A DNA stretch of 64,000 bases, taken from NCBI RefSeq assembly GCF_000835495.1, contig NW_015622541.1, positions 7,688,001-7,752,000 on the forward strand, written 5' to 3'. Position 1 is the stretch's first letter; every line of letters begins with the position of its first letter. The DNA comes from Cladophialophora immunda. Taxonomy: Eukaryota; Ascomycota; Eurotiomycetes; Chaetothyriales; Herpotrichiellaceae. The notes beneath the pieces are model-generated. The model ran no database searches, was not told the DNA's origin, and saw nothing but the letters and a program-made list of their open reading frames with translations. Below, one piece after another: positions 1 through 11,049 of the stretch. The position numbers and the translations under genes were made by a program.

Positions 1-3000
1 TCAGGAGGAAGATGAGGAAGGTGCAGATCAACTCAATGAAGATTCAGATCCTGAGACCGAAATGGACTCTGAGTTTGACACGGAGGGAACTAGTGATGAC
101 GACGAGGATGAGGATGAAGAAAGCGAAGAGGATGACACGCGTGGTGGACTTCTTTCAATGCTATTCTCCAAGAAGCAGATTGCGGACATGACGCTTGAAG
201 CTGATGAACCGAATGCAGGCAAAGAAGACAAATCCGAAAGTCGCGATACTCCCCTTGTGGAAGTCCTTGAAGAACCACAGATGCCAGACAGAGAAGCGCC
301 TGAAGAGCCTCCTAGCCCTTCGCAAAACGCTACTGAGGAACTGAAGGCTGATGCCGTTGAGGAATCAAACGTACGGATTGAAACACTAACGGCTCGGGAA
401 ACTGAAGACGTCAGCATGCCAGACGCAACGCCATCCATCCACCCTCAAGTTACCCGGCTTGCTTCTGAAGACCCTGGAAGTCAGGAACCCAGCACCTACA
501 CGTCTCCTCATACCACTGCAACGAAAGTGTCAGAACCCGAGTCGGTATCTTCTATCGATGCTCATCTGGACTCTGCGCCTCCCGTTACACCTTCGGAAAC
601 AAAGCCCGCCATCAAGACGCCCGTTCCGTCCTTGCTGAGAGGTACGCTTCGTGAGTACCAGCACGAAGGTCTGGATTGGCTTGCGGATCTGTATGCCCAT
701 GGGAGAAGTGGAATTCTAGCCGATGAGATGGGTCTCGGCAAGACTATTCAAAGCATTGCACTGTTAGCTCACCTTGCCGAGGTTTACGAAGTTTGGGGCC
801 CCCATCTTATCGTCGTACCTACCAGTGTCATGCTGAACTGGGAAATGGAGTTCAAAAAGTTCTTGCCGGGATTCAAGGTTCTGACGTATTACGGCAACCT
901 CGAGGAACGGAAGCAAAAGAGGAGAGGATGGATGGCGGATGACAGCTTTAATGTCTGCATCACATCGTACCAGTTGGTCTTGCAAGATGCAAACTCTTTC
1001 AAGAGACGAAGGTGGCATTACATGATTCTGGATGAAGCTCACAACATCAAAAATTTTCGTTCAGAACGATGGCAGACCATGATGACGTTCAACACTCGAG
1101 CCCGACTCCTTTTGACCGGAACACCTCTTCAGAACAATTTGACCGAACTTTGGTCCCTTCTTTTCTTCCTCCACTATGGTCAAGAGAATGAGGGCGAGGA
1201 CGACGCATTCGCTGGCCTGAAAGAATGGTCGGAATGGTTCAAGAGGCCCGTGGAGTCGATTCTGGAGCATGGTCGCCAGGTTCTGGATGAGGAGGATCGA
1301 GAACAGGTTGCGAAACTTCACAAAGTCATCCGACCCTTCCTCCTTCGTCGACTGAAAGCGGACGTGGAGAAACAGATGCCCGCCAAATATGAACACGTTG
1401 AGATGTGTCGTTTATCCAAACGTCAGCGGCAATTGTATGATGGCTTCATGTCCAGAGCGCAGACAAAAGAAACGCTGGCTTCGGGCAACTATTTGTCAAT
1501 CATTAACGCCCTGATGCAGCTGCGCAAAGTTTGCAATCACCCCGACCTTTTTGAGACACGACCGATCAATACATCGTTTGCCATGCACAAATCCGCAGCT
1601 GCTGACTTTGAGATCAAGGACCTTTTGGTTCGTCGGAGACTAATGCTGGACGCCTCGAACGATCTAGACCTCGACTTCTTACGGCTGGCGCCTATTTCGG
1701 AAGAGCGGATGTCCATGATTGAGGTAATCGAGACTACTAAACGACATGCCTACAACAAATTCAAGGCCTTGAGAGAGGCTCAGTCCCGAAGGGTCTTGTC
1801 GTCTTCCCACAATAGTATCCATCCCGATAATGCCAGCTTGTGGCGCGCCGAGACTCGGCTCGGTGTGCTCGGATCCCTTGAGAATGTTGGTCGGAGAACC
1901 CGGCTTCAGGAGTTGGACCGTACAATGTATTACGAAGCATACAAGCACCATCAGCATCCAGTTTACGGACGTGGACTGATTGAACTGTTGACCATAAATA
2001 CGACTCATGAGAGACTGTCCAGGCTATCGCCACACAGAGTTTTGAGCCAATTCTGGGATAAAAGCCAGCCGATGCAGTCTTTTGATCTTGTTCATTCTGT
2101 GCAGTCGAGGTCTGAACAGATGCAACCATTCATCGACAAGTATGCATGTGTCACTCCCGCCGTGGTGGCCACAGATCTCTATACCAGGACTGTAACAGAC
2201 GCCGGGGCCCAAGCGATACGAGAAGCAGCAGAAACAACCTTGAAGGGAGACGAAGAGGACCCATTCCACCTCGCGCGCATGAAACTTTCCATCGCGTTCC
2301 CCGACAAACGCCTCCTCCAATATGACTGTGGCAAATTGCAGAGATTGGACAAACTACTTCGCCAGCTCCAAGCCGGGGGCCACCGCGCATTGATCTTCAC
2401 GCAGATGACCAAAGTTCTCGATATCCTTGAACAATTCCTCAACATTCACGGCCATCGATACTTGCGACTCGACGGCGCCACAAAGATTGAGCAGCGACAG
2501 ATACTCACCGAGAGATTCAACAACGACACGCGTATCCTGTGTTTTATTCTTTCTTCCCGTTCTGGTGGACTCGGCATCAACTTAACCGGAGCAGATACCG
2601 TGATCTTCTATGATCTCGATTGGAATCCCGCCATGGACAAGCAATGCACCGACCGGGCGCACCGCATTGGCCAAACGCGAGACGTCCATATTTACCGCTT
2701 CGTCTCCGAGCATACCATTGAGTCGAACATTCTCAGAAAAGCCAACCAAAAGCAGATGCTCGATGATGTGGTCATCCAGGAGGGTGATTTTACTACGGAC
2801 TACATGAACAGGATGACTTATCGAGATATGCTTGATGAGGATGCCGAGGAGGATGAGGCCGGGAAGGCGATGGATCGTGTCTTGGGCAACGAAAAAACTA
2901 GTATTGGGGTGCTGGAACAAGCCGAAGACCAAGAGGATCGTACGGCAGCCAAAGTGGCGGCGAGAGAATTGCAGCATGCAGATGAGGGTGATTTTGAGGA

Positions 3001-3274
3001 CGGGAGAGCCAGTGCCACGCCGAGAACTCAGACGGGTGATGCCAGAAGTACACCTGCATTTGGTGGTGTGCCGAATGGGCCCTTCGGAGCGACCGACACG
3101 GCCATCATCGAGTCGCAAGAAGATGAAGAGAGGATCCATCACATTGATGAGTACTTCATTCAATTGCAAAGGTACCTGATGAGGGACATTCCGCTTGGAC
3201 CAGGTAAAGATTCAAAGAAAGGAAAGAAGGGGAGGAGAGGACGCGACGAACACCGCGTTCGGAGAGTGCGATGA
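1..3274 (+). CDS. SWR1: SWR1 chromatin-remodelling ATPase, 3' part (5' end outside window)
   Basis: Catalytic subunit of the SWR1 complex, which uses ATP to exchange H2A for H2A.Z in nucleosomes in the nucleus. The frame is already open at base 2, so the N-terminus with its HSA domain lies upstream. The visible 1090 codons start with an acidic Asp/Glu/Ser-rich stretch (histone-chaperone-like in this family). The SNF2 ATPase lobe follows, with Walker A DEMGLGKT near 721-750 and the DEAH box at 1031-1042. A long INO80/SWR1-type insertion spans roughly 1430-2380. The second lobe has the motifs SGGLGINL and DRAHRIGQ (around 2560-2674) and runs into VIQEGDFTTDY, which is typical of SWR1 rather than INO80. 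The tail is lysine/arginine-rich and stops at 3272-3274. I see no intron in the visible part. SWR1 is preferred over INO80 because of the acidic N-terminal region and the post-helicase motif. Confidence 0.93.
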   Translation, partial: QEEDEEGADQLNEDSDPETEMDSEFDTEGTSDDDEDEDEESEEDDTRGGLLSMLFSKKQIADMTLEADEPNAGKEDKSESRDTPLVEVLEEPQMPDREAPEEPPSPSQNATEELKADAVEESNVRIETLTARETEDVSMPDATPSIHPQVTRLASEDPGSQEPSTYTSPHTTATKVSEPESVSSIDAHLDSAPPVTPSETKPAIKTPVPSLLRGTLREYQHEGLDWLADLYAHGRSGILADEMGLGKTIQSIALLAHLAEVYEVWGPHLIVVPTSVMLNWEMEFKKFLPGFKVLTYYGNLEERKQKRRGWMADDSFNVCITSYQLVLQDANSFKRRRWHYMILDEAHNIKNFRSERWQTMMTFNTRARLLLTGTPLQNNLTELWSLLFFLHYGQENEGEDDAFAGLKEWSEWFKRPVESILEHGRQVLDEEDREQVAKLHKVIRPFLLRRLKADVEKQMPAKYEHVEMCRLSKRQRQLYDGFMSRAQTKETLASGNYLSIINALMQLRKVCNHPDLFETRPINTSFAMHKSAAADFEIKDLLVRRRLMLDASNDLDLDFLRLAPISEERMSMIEVIETTKRHAYNKFKALREAQSRRVLSSSHNSIHPDNASLWRAETRLGVLGSLENVGRRTRLQELDRTMYYEAYKHHQHPVYGRGLIELLTINTTHERLSRLSPHRVLSQFWDKSQPMQSFDLVHSVQSRSEQMQPFIDKYACVTPAVVATDLYTRTVTDAGAQAIREAAETTLKGDEEDPFHLARMKLSIAFPDKRLLQYDCGKLQRLDKLLRQLQAGGHRALIFTQMTKVLDILEQFLNIHGHRYLRLDGATKIEQRQILTERFNNDTRILCFILSSRSGGLGINLTGADTVIFYDLDWNPAMDKQCTDRAHRIGQTRDVHIYRFVSEHTIESNILRKANQKQMLDDVVIQEGDFTTDYMNRMTYRDMLDEDAEEDEAGKAMDRVLGNEKTSIGVLEQAEDQEDRTAAKVAARELQHADEGDFEDGRASATPRTQTGDARSTPAFGGVPNGPFGATDTAIIESQEDEERIHHIDEYFIQLQRYLMRDIPLGPGKDSKKGKKGRRGRDEHRVRRVR

Positions 3275-6200
3275 TTTAACGTCGAGTCGATTGAGAGGCG
3301 ATGCCGGCTACGAGAAAGGCGAACGGCAGCGTTCGAAGATCGTCCTATGGATGGGCAGATTGGTTGCCCTCAACATGTAAGAACAGTTTCAGATGACCAA
3401 ATTCTTGAGCTTATCGGGAGTCCACAAGACCAGAGCGATGGCTGGGTGCTTGTGTGTATAGGCCCTCATTTGAGAGGTCGAGGCTTGAGAAGAACGAATG
3501 TAACAAAAATAAATGATTAACTCCCACGCGCATCCCTTGTCCTATTTCTTGTCATGTTCGGAGAAGGGGCTATCTCTCTTTTTTTTGCGATATCAGCAAC
3601 CGATGGCTTCGCTGTGCCTTCATTCCACATGCCGCGCCGAAAGATTCAGGGAAATGTGTCTGTGCTGAGTGAGACCACAGGCCCATGAGGTCTTCACCCC
3701 TCGCATGCGCGGTGGTGAGATGGACTGGTTGCGGAACAATCCACCTTGTTCGAACAGTGGCGGGTTGGAGCGAGTGGTGAGCCACGGTCGCTGTGCTGGG
3801 TACGTGAGAGTGCGGTGAGCGCGCAGAGCGGACCTAGGGCAGCGATCCACAGCGAGGATTGCCATACCATGCCGTATCCACGCCCCTGCTTCCAGGGGGT
3901 GGAATCTTGAGCAGATTTGTGGGAATAACCTCCTGCCAAGGTGGTGTGATACCAGCATCGACCTACCTTTTCGATTGGAGTTGTAGCGCAGGGTGGGTGA
4001 TGCGTCTCTACAGTTGGTGCTGAGATCAGATCTGGAAAAATGCCAGGATTCAATCCACATGGCTCTTGAGAAGGGAGTGGAAGGATCAAATGTTTCGAAT
4101 AGGATAATTCTCGAACGGTGGCTCGCCTTCGCCTATCGTGTAAACGACCTCTGTGGTTAGCCAGCTTGTGAGTCGACTAAGATTGACCTTCATGGGGTGT
4201 TCTTCCTGAATGTCGAGGAACTCTGAGACAGCCACGAAAATGACGGTGGCGGTACAAACCTCAGGCGGAAAGCCCAACGAAGGTGAATACTTGTTTGCGC
4301 GAGCCTCTTGAAGTTTGGATGACTTTCAGAGACATCAGATAACTGTGGTATTCCAGGCTCGTTAGCCTTGCCGACTATCCGCACCTGGTATTTTCATGTT
4401 GAATTAGCCCTAGAGTTAGATGGGTGGGGTGTGAGGAAAACGATGAGACTTCGCTCTGTTGAATTGAAGTGTTTCTGCCCTGCCATTTGCCTTCCAACTG
4501 GTATTGTTGAGCCAGCCATTGTCTTTATCAGCTAGAGGATTTCACTCATCGCGTGAGAGCAGGGTATAATTCGTCAGCTGGAGTACGTTGACCGTTACTT
4601 CTCGAATGGAGAGTAGATACTAATTGGTCCGGCAAGGCCGAATACTCCGTACTGTGTAGGGATTCCGTCATCTTGTGCCGTGTTCTGGGGCCAGCTCATC
4701 TGCATCTGCAGACTGGAGTCGCATTTCGCATCACTGAGTAGGGCGTCTTCGGCTGGAGTGCGCTGTTTGAGGGAAAGATTGGGACAAGGGTGTAAGGCGA
4801 GGCTGGAGAAAACCAGGGATGCGGGACACCGTTGGGGACTCCTCGAACATCATGATTCGTGATGAGTCGCTGGCTTTCATCTCCGGCATCAGTTGACGGG
4901 TAATTCCTTGCGTTGTGCTCCCCAGCAAAATCATCTTAGCCAAAGGAGGATAGATGCATGGTCAAAAGAACCCAGAAAGTTTGTCGCGATGAATGTGGAC
5001 ACAGTTTGCGGGATTTTCCAGTCTCTTTGATTCGAAGGGCTCCAGGCGACGATGCTAGCGGCCTGGTAGAGTTGATAACTTTGCTGGACCTGGTATAGGA
5101 CCGCGACAAGCTGCAGGATGTGGTGGATTGTGCTGAAGGCAGTCTCCAACGCTGACTCACGCCTGTGTTCGTCGTTGGAAAGAGGGGGAAGTATGGTGCG
5201 CCCGCATCTCCACGATCCCACACTGTGGCGTTGGCCAAGACGGCAACGAGGGCTCGAGCGCGATCAGATGGTCTGTTCGGAGAGGGAAATGTTCGAGAAA
5301 AGTCAGCCCAACTACGCTCTCTGGTTTAGCGCGCTTCGTGTCCTTGGTTGGAAGGGATTTTAGTAGATGCGCCCAGCTCAAGCCACTCTCTCTGCAAGTC
5401 GATGCGATCCCCACTGTTACTTGGTCCAGGGGCGTATTTGCAGAGGCAAAGATAAAGTGACTTGCCTGGAGCAGCCGTAAGAAGTCCGAAGACTTGTGGC
5501 AACTCTGATGGGTCCATCTTCATGTGGCTCGGTGCGAATTGTCCCTTTGTTAAGGCACAAGGTACACAAAGTCTCCGCCCTATCTGACGGGTGATCGGGG
5601 TCCGGGTGCCCCAGTACCACCTTGGTCCACAAAGGCGTCCGTATTTTGGTGAATGAGGGCCTCTGGTCAAAGTTTTTCCCTTGAGCCAAAGCTGCCTTGT
5701 TCTAAATCGAACGGAGTGACCATTGCCATAGAACACCATAGAGCAGTCGTGGCCCCAGGTCGCCCATTATTGTGACAGCTTGGCCTATGTCACAAGCAGG
5801 ATGTTGGTGTCCTGCAAATACGATGTTTGTTGGACAACTGGGCCTGTGCTCTGTCTTTGATCCGATTGCTCCTTGGCCAGCCACCAAGGGATGATGAGTT
5901 TGAGTTTTGGAATAGCATGTCATCTGCCGATCGCTGGCTGGGCGGATTGGGAACTCAGGGCTAAAGACGCCACTAAACTTGGCCGCGGTGTTTGAGCCGT
6001 CAGCCCAGAAGACGGATCCCCCCAGATTGTTTGTTGGCTGGCCGATCACAAGGCGGAATCCCAGCCCGGCGCCGCGCCAAAAGGGCCCTTCCACCTCTTG
6101 AGCAAGGCGTTTTCTTGTTGATTCTTGTTGTCACCCAAGCCTGCTGAAGCTTTTGAGGAGCCAAGGCTTCGCTGATTGATCGTACAGAGGAGGCCTGAGA

Positions 6201-7222
6201 GACTTCAGCCTCTTTGGGGGAACACGGAGGATTAGGTGGTACATCTAGTGCACGTAGATAGGGCGTTGGGAAGGCATTGCAGGGGGTGCGTAGGATTCCT
6301 GTGCGTTCAATAGTCGTCATCCAGCCGTGTCGAGCACTTCTCAGCAACTCAAAAATCATAGCCGGTGGTGGTGGCCAAGTACCCGATGAGGACATGTATA
6401 GCGCAAGGACCGCCAGGACGGCAAAGGCATTTCGGCGCGACGAGTGGGCGAGGGGGCGCAGAGTGACCAGTTGCCAACTTAGTCTCGCGTCTGGCCGCCA
6501 CGGTCGGAGGTGAGGAGGTGAAGAGGCGGAGGAGGTTCGAGGCCGAAACGAGTAGTGAGGTTGGTGAGGTGAGGGTGACTGCGCGCAGCCCCATCTTTCC
6601 CGTCGTCGCCCGTCTATCTCATTGGCTTTCTCTCACGTCAAACCGCCTGCTCGTCAGTGCAATCCCAGCTTTTCCTGCATCTCCTTGCTGGCCCCAAGCC
6701 TTGCCATTGATGTTGCACAAACCACCTCGCTGCCGCCTCCAATGGCTGCCTGCGCTGCCGCCCTTGCCCCTCTTCCTGCGCCCACCCCCCTTGTCGTGTC
6801 GTGTGATGGCGTCCCCCTCCCTTCTCTCGGCCCAACAATGTTCCTATTTCCGAATCACGACTCGATCAGCGTCACTCCAGAACTTGGCTCCCCCGGTCTC
6901 TCCCTCCACATGCTGATGCGCAGATGCACCAGTGCCACAGGGTACCCATGGATGGGGAAGTGACAAGGGTAGCGAGATGAGGAGCACTCTGCGAAAGTCC
7001 AATCTGTGCGAGACCAACCGTACCTGGAACTGATCTTCGCTCTTGTCTACTATTCCGGCTCCCTGTGCTGCAACTTTTGCCCTAGTGAAGCTGCCTCACC
7101 CTGCAAAACATTCATAAAGAGCTCGTCCCTCCCCCTCCTGCTCAGCTTGTCCTTCCTCTCCCCTCCCTTGTGTCATCTTGCTTTGTACACCCACTACCCC
7201 TTCAGAGATCTTGACCGCCACC
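3275..7222. other. gene-free stretch between SWR1 and the sugar transporter
   Basis: Almost 4 kb without a frame that reads like a protein; the open frames here have no family resemblance and no coherent splice pattern. The left end is the SWR1 3' UTR. The right end is the promoter and leader of the transporter, with a pyrimidine-rich tract at about 7125-7200, a common feature upstream of well-expressed filamentous-fungal genes. Confidence 0.6.
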
Positions 7223-9403
7223 ATGTCTGACCTCAAGGATGGCATTGCTCAGGAGCACCGGCGATCGAGTGTGCTCTTCGCCGACGAGTCCAAACGCAAA
7301 GCCAGTGTTGCTCAACTGACGTCCAACACCAGTGGAGAGTAAGTCGGTTAAGGTTGAAGCTGTCGTGGGTGCTGTCCTCGCTAACACGCCGTGCAGAGTC
7401 CGCAATCCTCTCGTTGGGATTCCGCGCGAACAGATGCTCCAAGATGTCGAGAACTACGCCAATGAAAACTCCTTGACCGACATCCTGCCGCTCTTGAAGA
7501 AAGGTGCCCTAGTTGCTCAAAGCCCCCATGCTATCGAGCATATTCCCGAACTGGACGAGTCCGACCGTGTGCTCCTCCGTGAGGAGGTCACCCATCGTTG
7601 GAGACACCCCAGGACCCTCTACTTCACCATCATCCTCAACTCGATCGCTGCGGCTATTCAGGGCTGGGATCAAACTGGCTCCAATGGTGCCAACTTGACC
7701 TTCCCCGTCGCCTTCGGTATTCCTGATTCTGGTCCCGTTTGTGAAGCCAAGGGCAACTGCGAAGACAACTCATGGCTCATTGGTTTCATCAACTCCTGCC
7801 CTTATATCGCCATCGCCTTCTTGTAGGTGTCGTCCTTCTATTCGGCATTGATCTACTCTAACTTTTACAGCGCCGGATGGATCTCTGACCCCCTGAACGA
7901 CCTCCTCGGCCGTCGTGGAACTATTTTCGTCGGTGCCATCTTCTCTCTGCTCGCGCCCATCGGTTCAGCTTGTACTCAACACTGGGGCCAATTGGTCGCA
8001 ACCCGTATCCTGTTGGGTATTGGTATGGGTCTCAAGGAAGTGACTGTCCCTGTGTTTTCGGCTGAAAATGTAAGTCCGACTCGACATCTCTCAAGGAGAC
8101 GCTTGGAGTTCGCTCCCCAAAGCTCCGAGTCATTGTTGCCAATAGAGCGTGTGATCGCTAACAGCAACACAGTCCCCAACAAACATTCGTGGTGGTCTCG
8201 TTATGTCCTGGCAAGTTTGGACGGCGTTTGGTATCTTCCTGGGTACTTGCGCGAACCTAGCGGTCAAAGACACTGGCGACATAGCGTGGCGCCTGCAGCT
8301 CGGATCCGCTTTTATTCCGGCTGTGCCTTTGGTCCTTGGTATCTGGTTCTGCCCTGAGGTAAGTCGTAAAGCGCAACGCCCAGAGAGCCTCTCCACTGAC
8401 CCGTCGTCAGTCGCCTCGTTGGTTGATGAAGAAAGGCCGTCACGCCCAAGCATACAAGGCTCTACTCCGACTCCGAAGAAGCCCCCTACAAGCTGCCCGC
8501 GATCTTTACTACATTCATGCCCAACTTGTCCAGGAAGACATTCTAGTCGAGGAGTCTGCCGTGGCCACTCACGGTAACATCATCACTCGGTTCATTGAAT
8601 TGTTCACCATCCCACGTATTCGACGCGCAACTCAGGCTTCGGGTATCGTTATGATTGCCCAGCAGATGTGTGGAATCAACATCATCGCTTTCTACTCATC
8701 CACTGTCTTCTCCAATGCGGGAGCCAGCGTGACTGGCTCCTTGCTTGCCTCGTGGGGCTTTGGTCTGGTCAATTTCCTCTTCGCCTGGCCCGCCGTCTGG
8801 ACGATCGATACGTTCGGCCGAAGAGCCCTATTACTTTTTACGTTCCCCAACATGTGCTGGACCCTGTTGGCGGCAGGCTTTTGCTTCTGGATTCCCGAAA
8901 GCAGCGACGCCCACCTCGGTCTCATCGCGCTGTTCATTTTCTTGTTCGACGCGTTCTACTCGCCTGGCGAAGGGCCTGTACCGTTTACCTATTCTGCCGA
9001 AGTGTTCCCACTGTCACATCGTGAGGTTGGCATGTCTTGGGCCGTGGCCACCAACAACTTCTGGGCTTCGGTCTTGTCTCTGACGTTCCCTCGTATGCTC
9101 CAGGCCATGAAACCACAGGGCGCATTTGGATTCTACGCCGCACTCAACATTGTCGCCTTCGTCATGATCTTCTTATGGCTTCCAGAGACCAAACAACGAA
9201 CCCTCGAAGAATTGGATTACGTCTTTGCCGTGCCCACTCGCACACACATGCACTATCAAGTCAACCAAGTGCTGCCATACTGGTTCAAGACACAAATTCT
9301 TCGGCGCAAGGGTCTCACTCCCCCACAGCTGTACAAGTTCGATTCGGACGACTACGTTGGGTCTGACCGCGAAGAGGTCACCGAGAAATCGGCCGATGTT
9401 TGA
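7223..9403 (+). CDS. MFS sugar/polyol transporter A (5 exons)
   Basis: Plasma-membrane sugar-proton symporter-type protein of the MFS sugar porter family, about 639 residues. Exons by eye: 7223-7338, 7397-7822, 7871-8069, 8173-8358, 8411-9403; all phases agree. The ATG sits in a near-ideal context, GCCACCATGTC. Family marks are [12 protein letters not shown] in the first membrane region, LLGRRG in the loop 2-3 signature, FCPESPRW formed across the last intron, DTFGRR after TM8, [17 protein letters not shown] and the [11 protein letters not shown] end signature. A cytosolic N-terminal extension of about 100 residues ([10 protein letters not shown]) is shared with transporter B at 55869-58191. 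The substrate cannot be read from sequence; inositol, hexose or polyol are all possible. Confidence 0.9.
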
Positions 9404-10210
9404 GCTCCCTCTGCCTGGTGTCAAATTACCCAAAAGGGCACATGGCGGATGCCTCCAGACGATCTTTAATGAGTATGGGTGGAAAGCATAGTTGTTATTC
9501 AAGATTGATCACGTCGATCGCTAAATCCCACACGACACTACTTGAACTGTGTTGGAGGTTGAATGGACTATCCAGTCTACGCTCATCGTACCCGGACATT
9601 ATACCCCCTTTGCCGTCATGGTACGCAGGTAGATAGTCTAAGCAGTTTCAATGAAGCCTTTATCTGACCATGCCTTGACCTGAATATTTTCGTCGCTACC
9701 GGTCATTCTTCTGCCACCTTTTCGCCCGCTCTGTATCCAGTCGTGCTCAATGACAACGGTCCTGCCCTGCCGCAGGGGTTCTCCACGATGGCACGTCACC
9801 GACCACAAAAGCAGAGAGATCTACAAGATGTGCAGGAAATGGGATTTCTTACCTCAGCACCTTAGCTTGGGGCACCAGCCGGCACCGTTGTGGGAGGCAC
9901 GGGAGGATCGAAGGACGTTGTCGATCGTTGCGAATCCTTCCGGTCGGTGCGTGTGTTTGTGGATGAGGGACCCAGCATTTCACCCCATGGGCCACTACCT
10001 ACCTAGGTACTTAGTACTCGGTACTCTTGACGGCTCCAGAGTGGAGGCTCACCAGGCGGCGCCTTGTGGCTAATTTCCTGGCAGTGGGAATGGATCTGCA
10101 TTTGCATGCGGGAGGGCCAGCAACCGGCTTGGTTCTTCAAAATTATGAATCGCACCCGTTGGTAATGTACGCGAGAGTCAACTCGTGACATGATATGGCG
10201 CTGGGCGAGG

Positions 10211-10275
<65 letters not shown>

Positions 10276-11049
10276 TCTCTCTCTCTCTCCCCTTCCGACT
10301 GCTTGTTGGATCCTCAGGAGTCAGGATTGCTGACATCTGGGTCCGCTGGCAGATCTCTGAGGATTTCTCCAGGAACAACGACGGCCATGCTGGCCAGCTA
10401 TGTTAGGACTCGGGTTCCATCACTGGCACATTACTACGGAAGCGGCAGTGGGTACGGACACAGAGAGGCTTGGTGCTGGCTGGGGAGAGGTACTCGTAGG
10501 TATCTAACTTGAGGCTGCCAGGGGGCTCTACCACTAGTGGTCGAACAACAAGTGACTTCTCGACTCGGAATGAACAAACCCTTGGAAGGTTTGAGCCCAT
10601 GTTCATAATATGTGAAAGCACCATCGCACATCAAAGATCTGATCCAATCTCGATGCCGGACGCCCCAAAAGGGCGAAACTGTACGCACTCACGAGGCCCA
10701 GTTAGACCGGCCGCTCAAAATCGTCTTGAGCCTAATCATGAATCATCGGCGTCATCGTCACAAAGTCGTCGACGTTTCTGAGGGTGTCAGCTTGGCACTG
10801 TACTTTCTGCAGCTCTTCTGTTGTTTCTCACCCGCGATCCGTAGGACTTGTTGGTCTGATGGTCGCTGGCTTTGTTATGCGCATTACCGACCCCGTTATT
10901 CAATTTGTTGCCCCTGCCATGACTTTTCGGAGGATTCGGTGCCGCAGCGGTGATGGTGAAATGGCGCGTCTCGAAGCTTCTGGGCGATATCGTGAAGGCA
11001 CAGTTCTCGGCGCTCACGTCGACTTCTTCTCGCTGCCCGAGCTGCTAAT
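9404..11049. other. intergenic region (convergent 3' ends)
   Basis: About 1.6 kb between the 3' ends of transporter A and the minus-strand low-complexity gene. It holds the CT microsatellite at 10213-10289 and otherwise nothing recognisable. Confidence 0.6.
10213..10289. repeat. CT/GA dinucleotide microsatellite
   Basis: Uninterrupted (CT)n from 10213 to 10270, a single CC break at 10271-10272, then more CT repeats to 10289. It is the longest simple repeat in the window and lies in intergenic DNA. Open frames across it (poly-Leu-Ser or poly-Arg-Glu) are artefacts of the repeat. Confidence 0.97.

Noticed and set aside
3720..3760. GTTCGAAC near 3750 as a possible tRNA B box
   Set aside because: No A box at the right distance and no cloverleaf could be folded around it; no other tRNA-like B box was seen in the window.
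10178..10512. Open frames across the CT repeat on both strands
   Set aside because: They only translate the dinucleotide repeat into poly-Leu-Ser or poly-Arg-Glu and have no other protein-like content.
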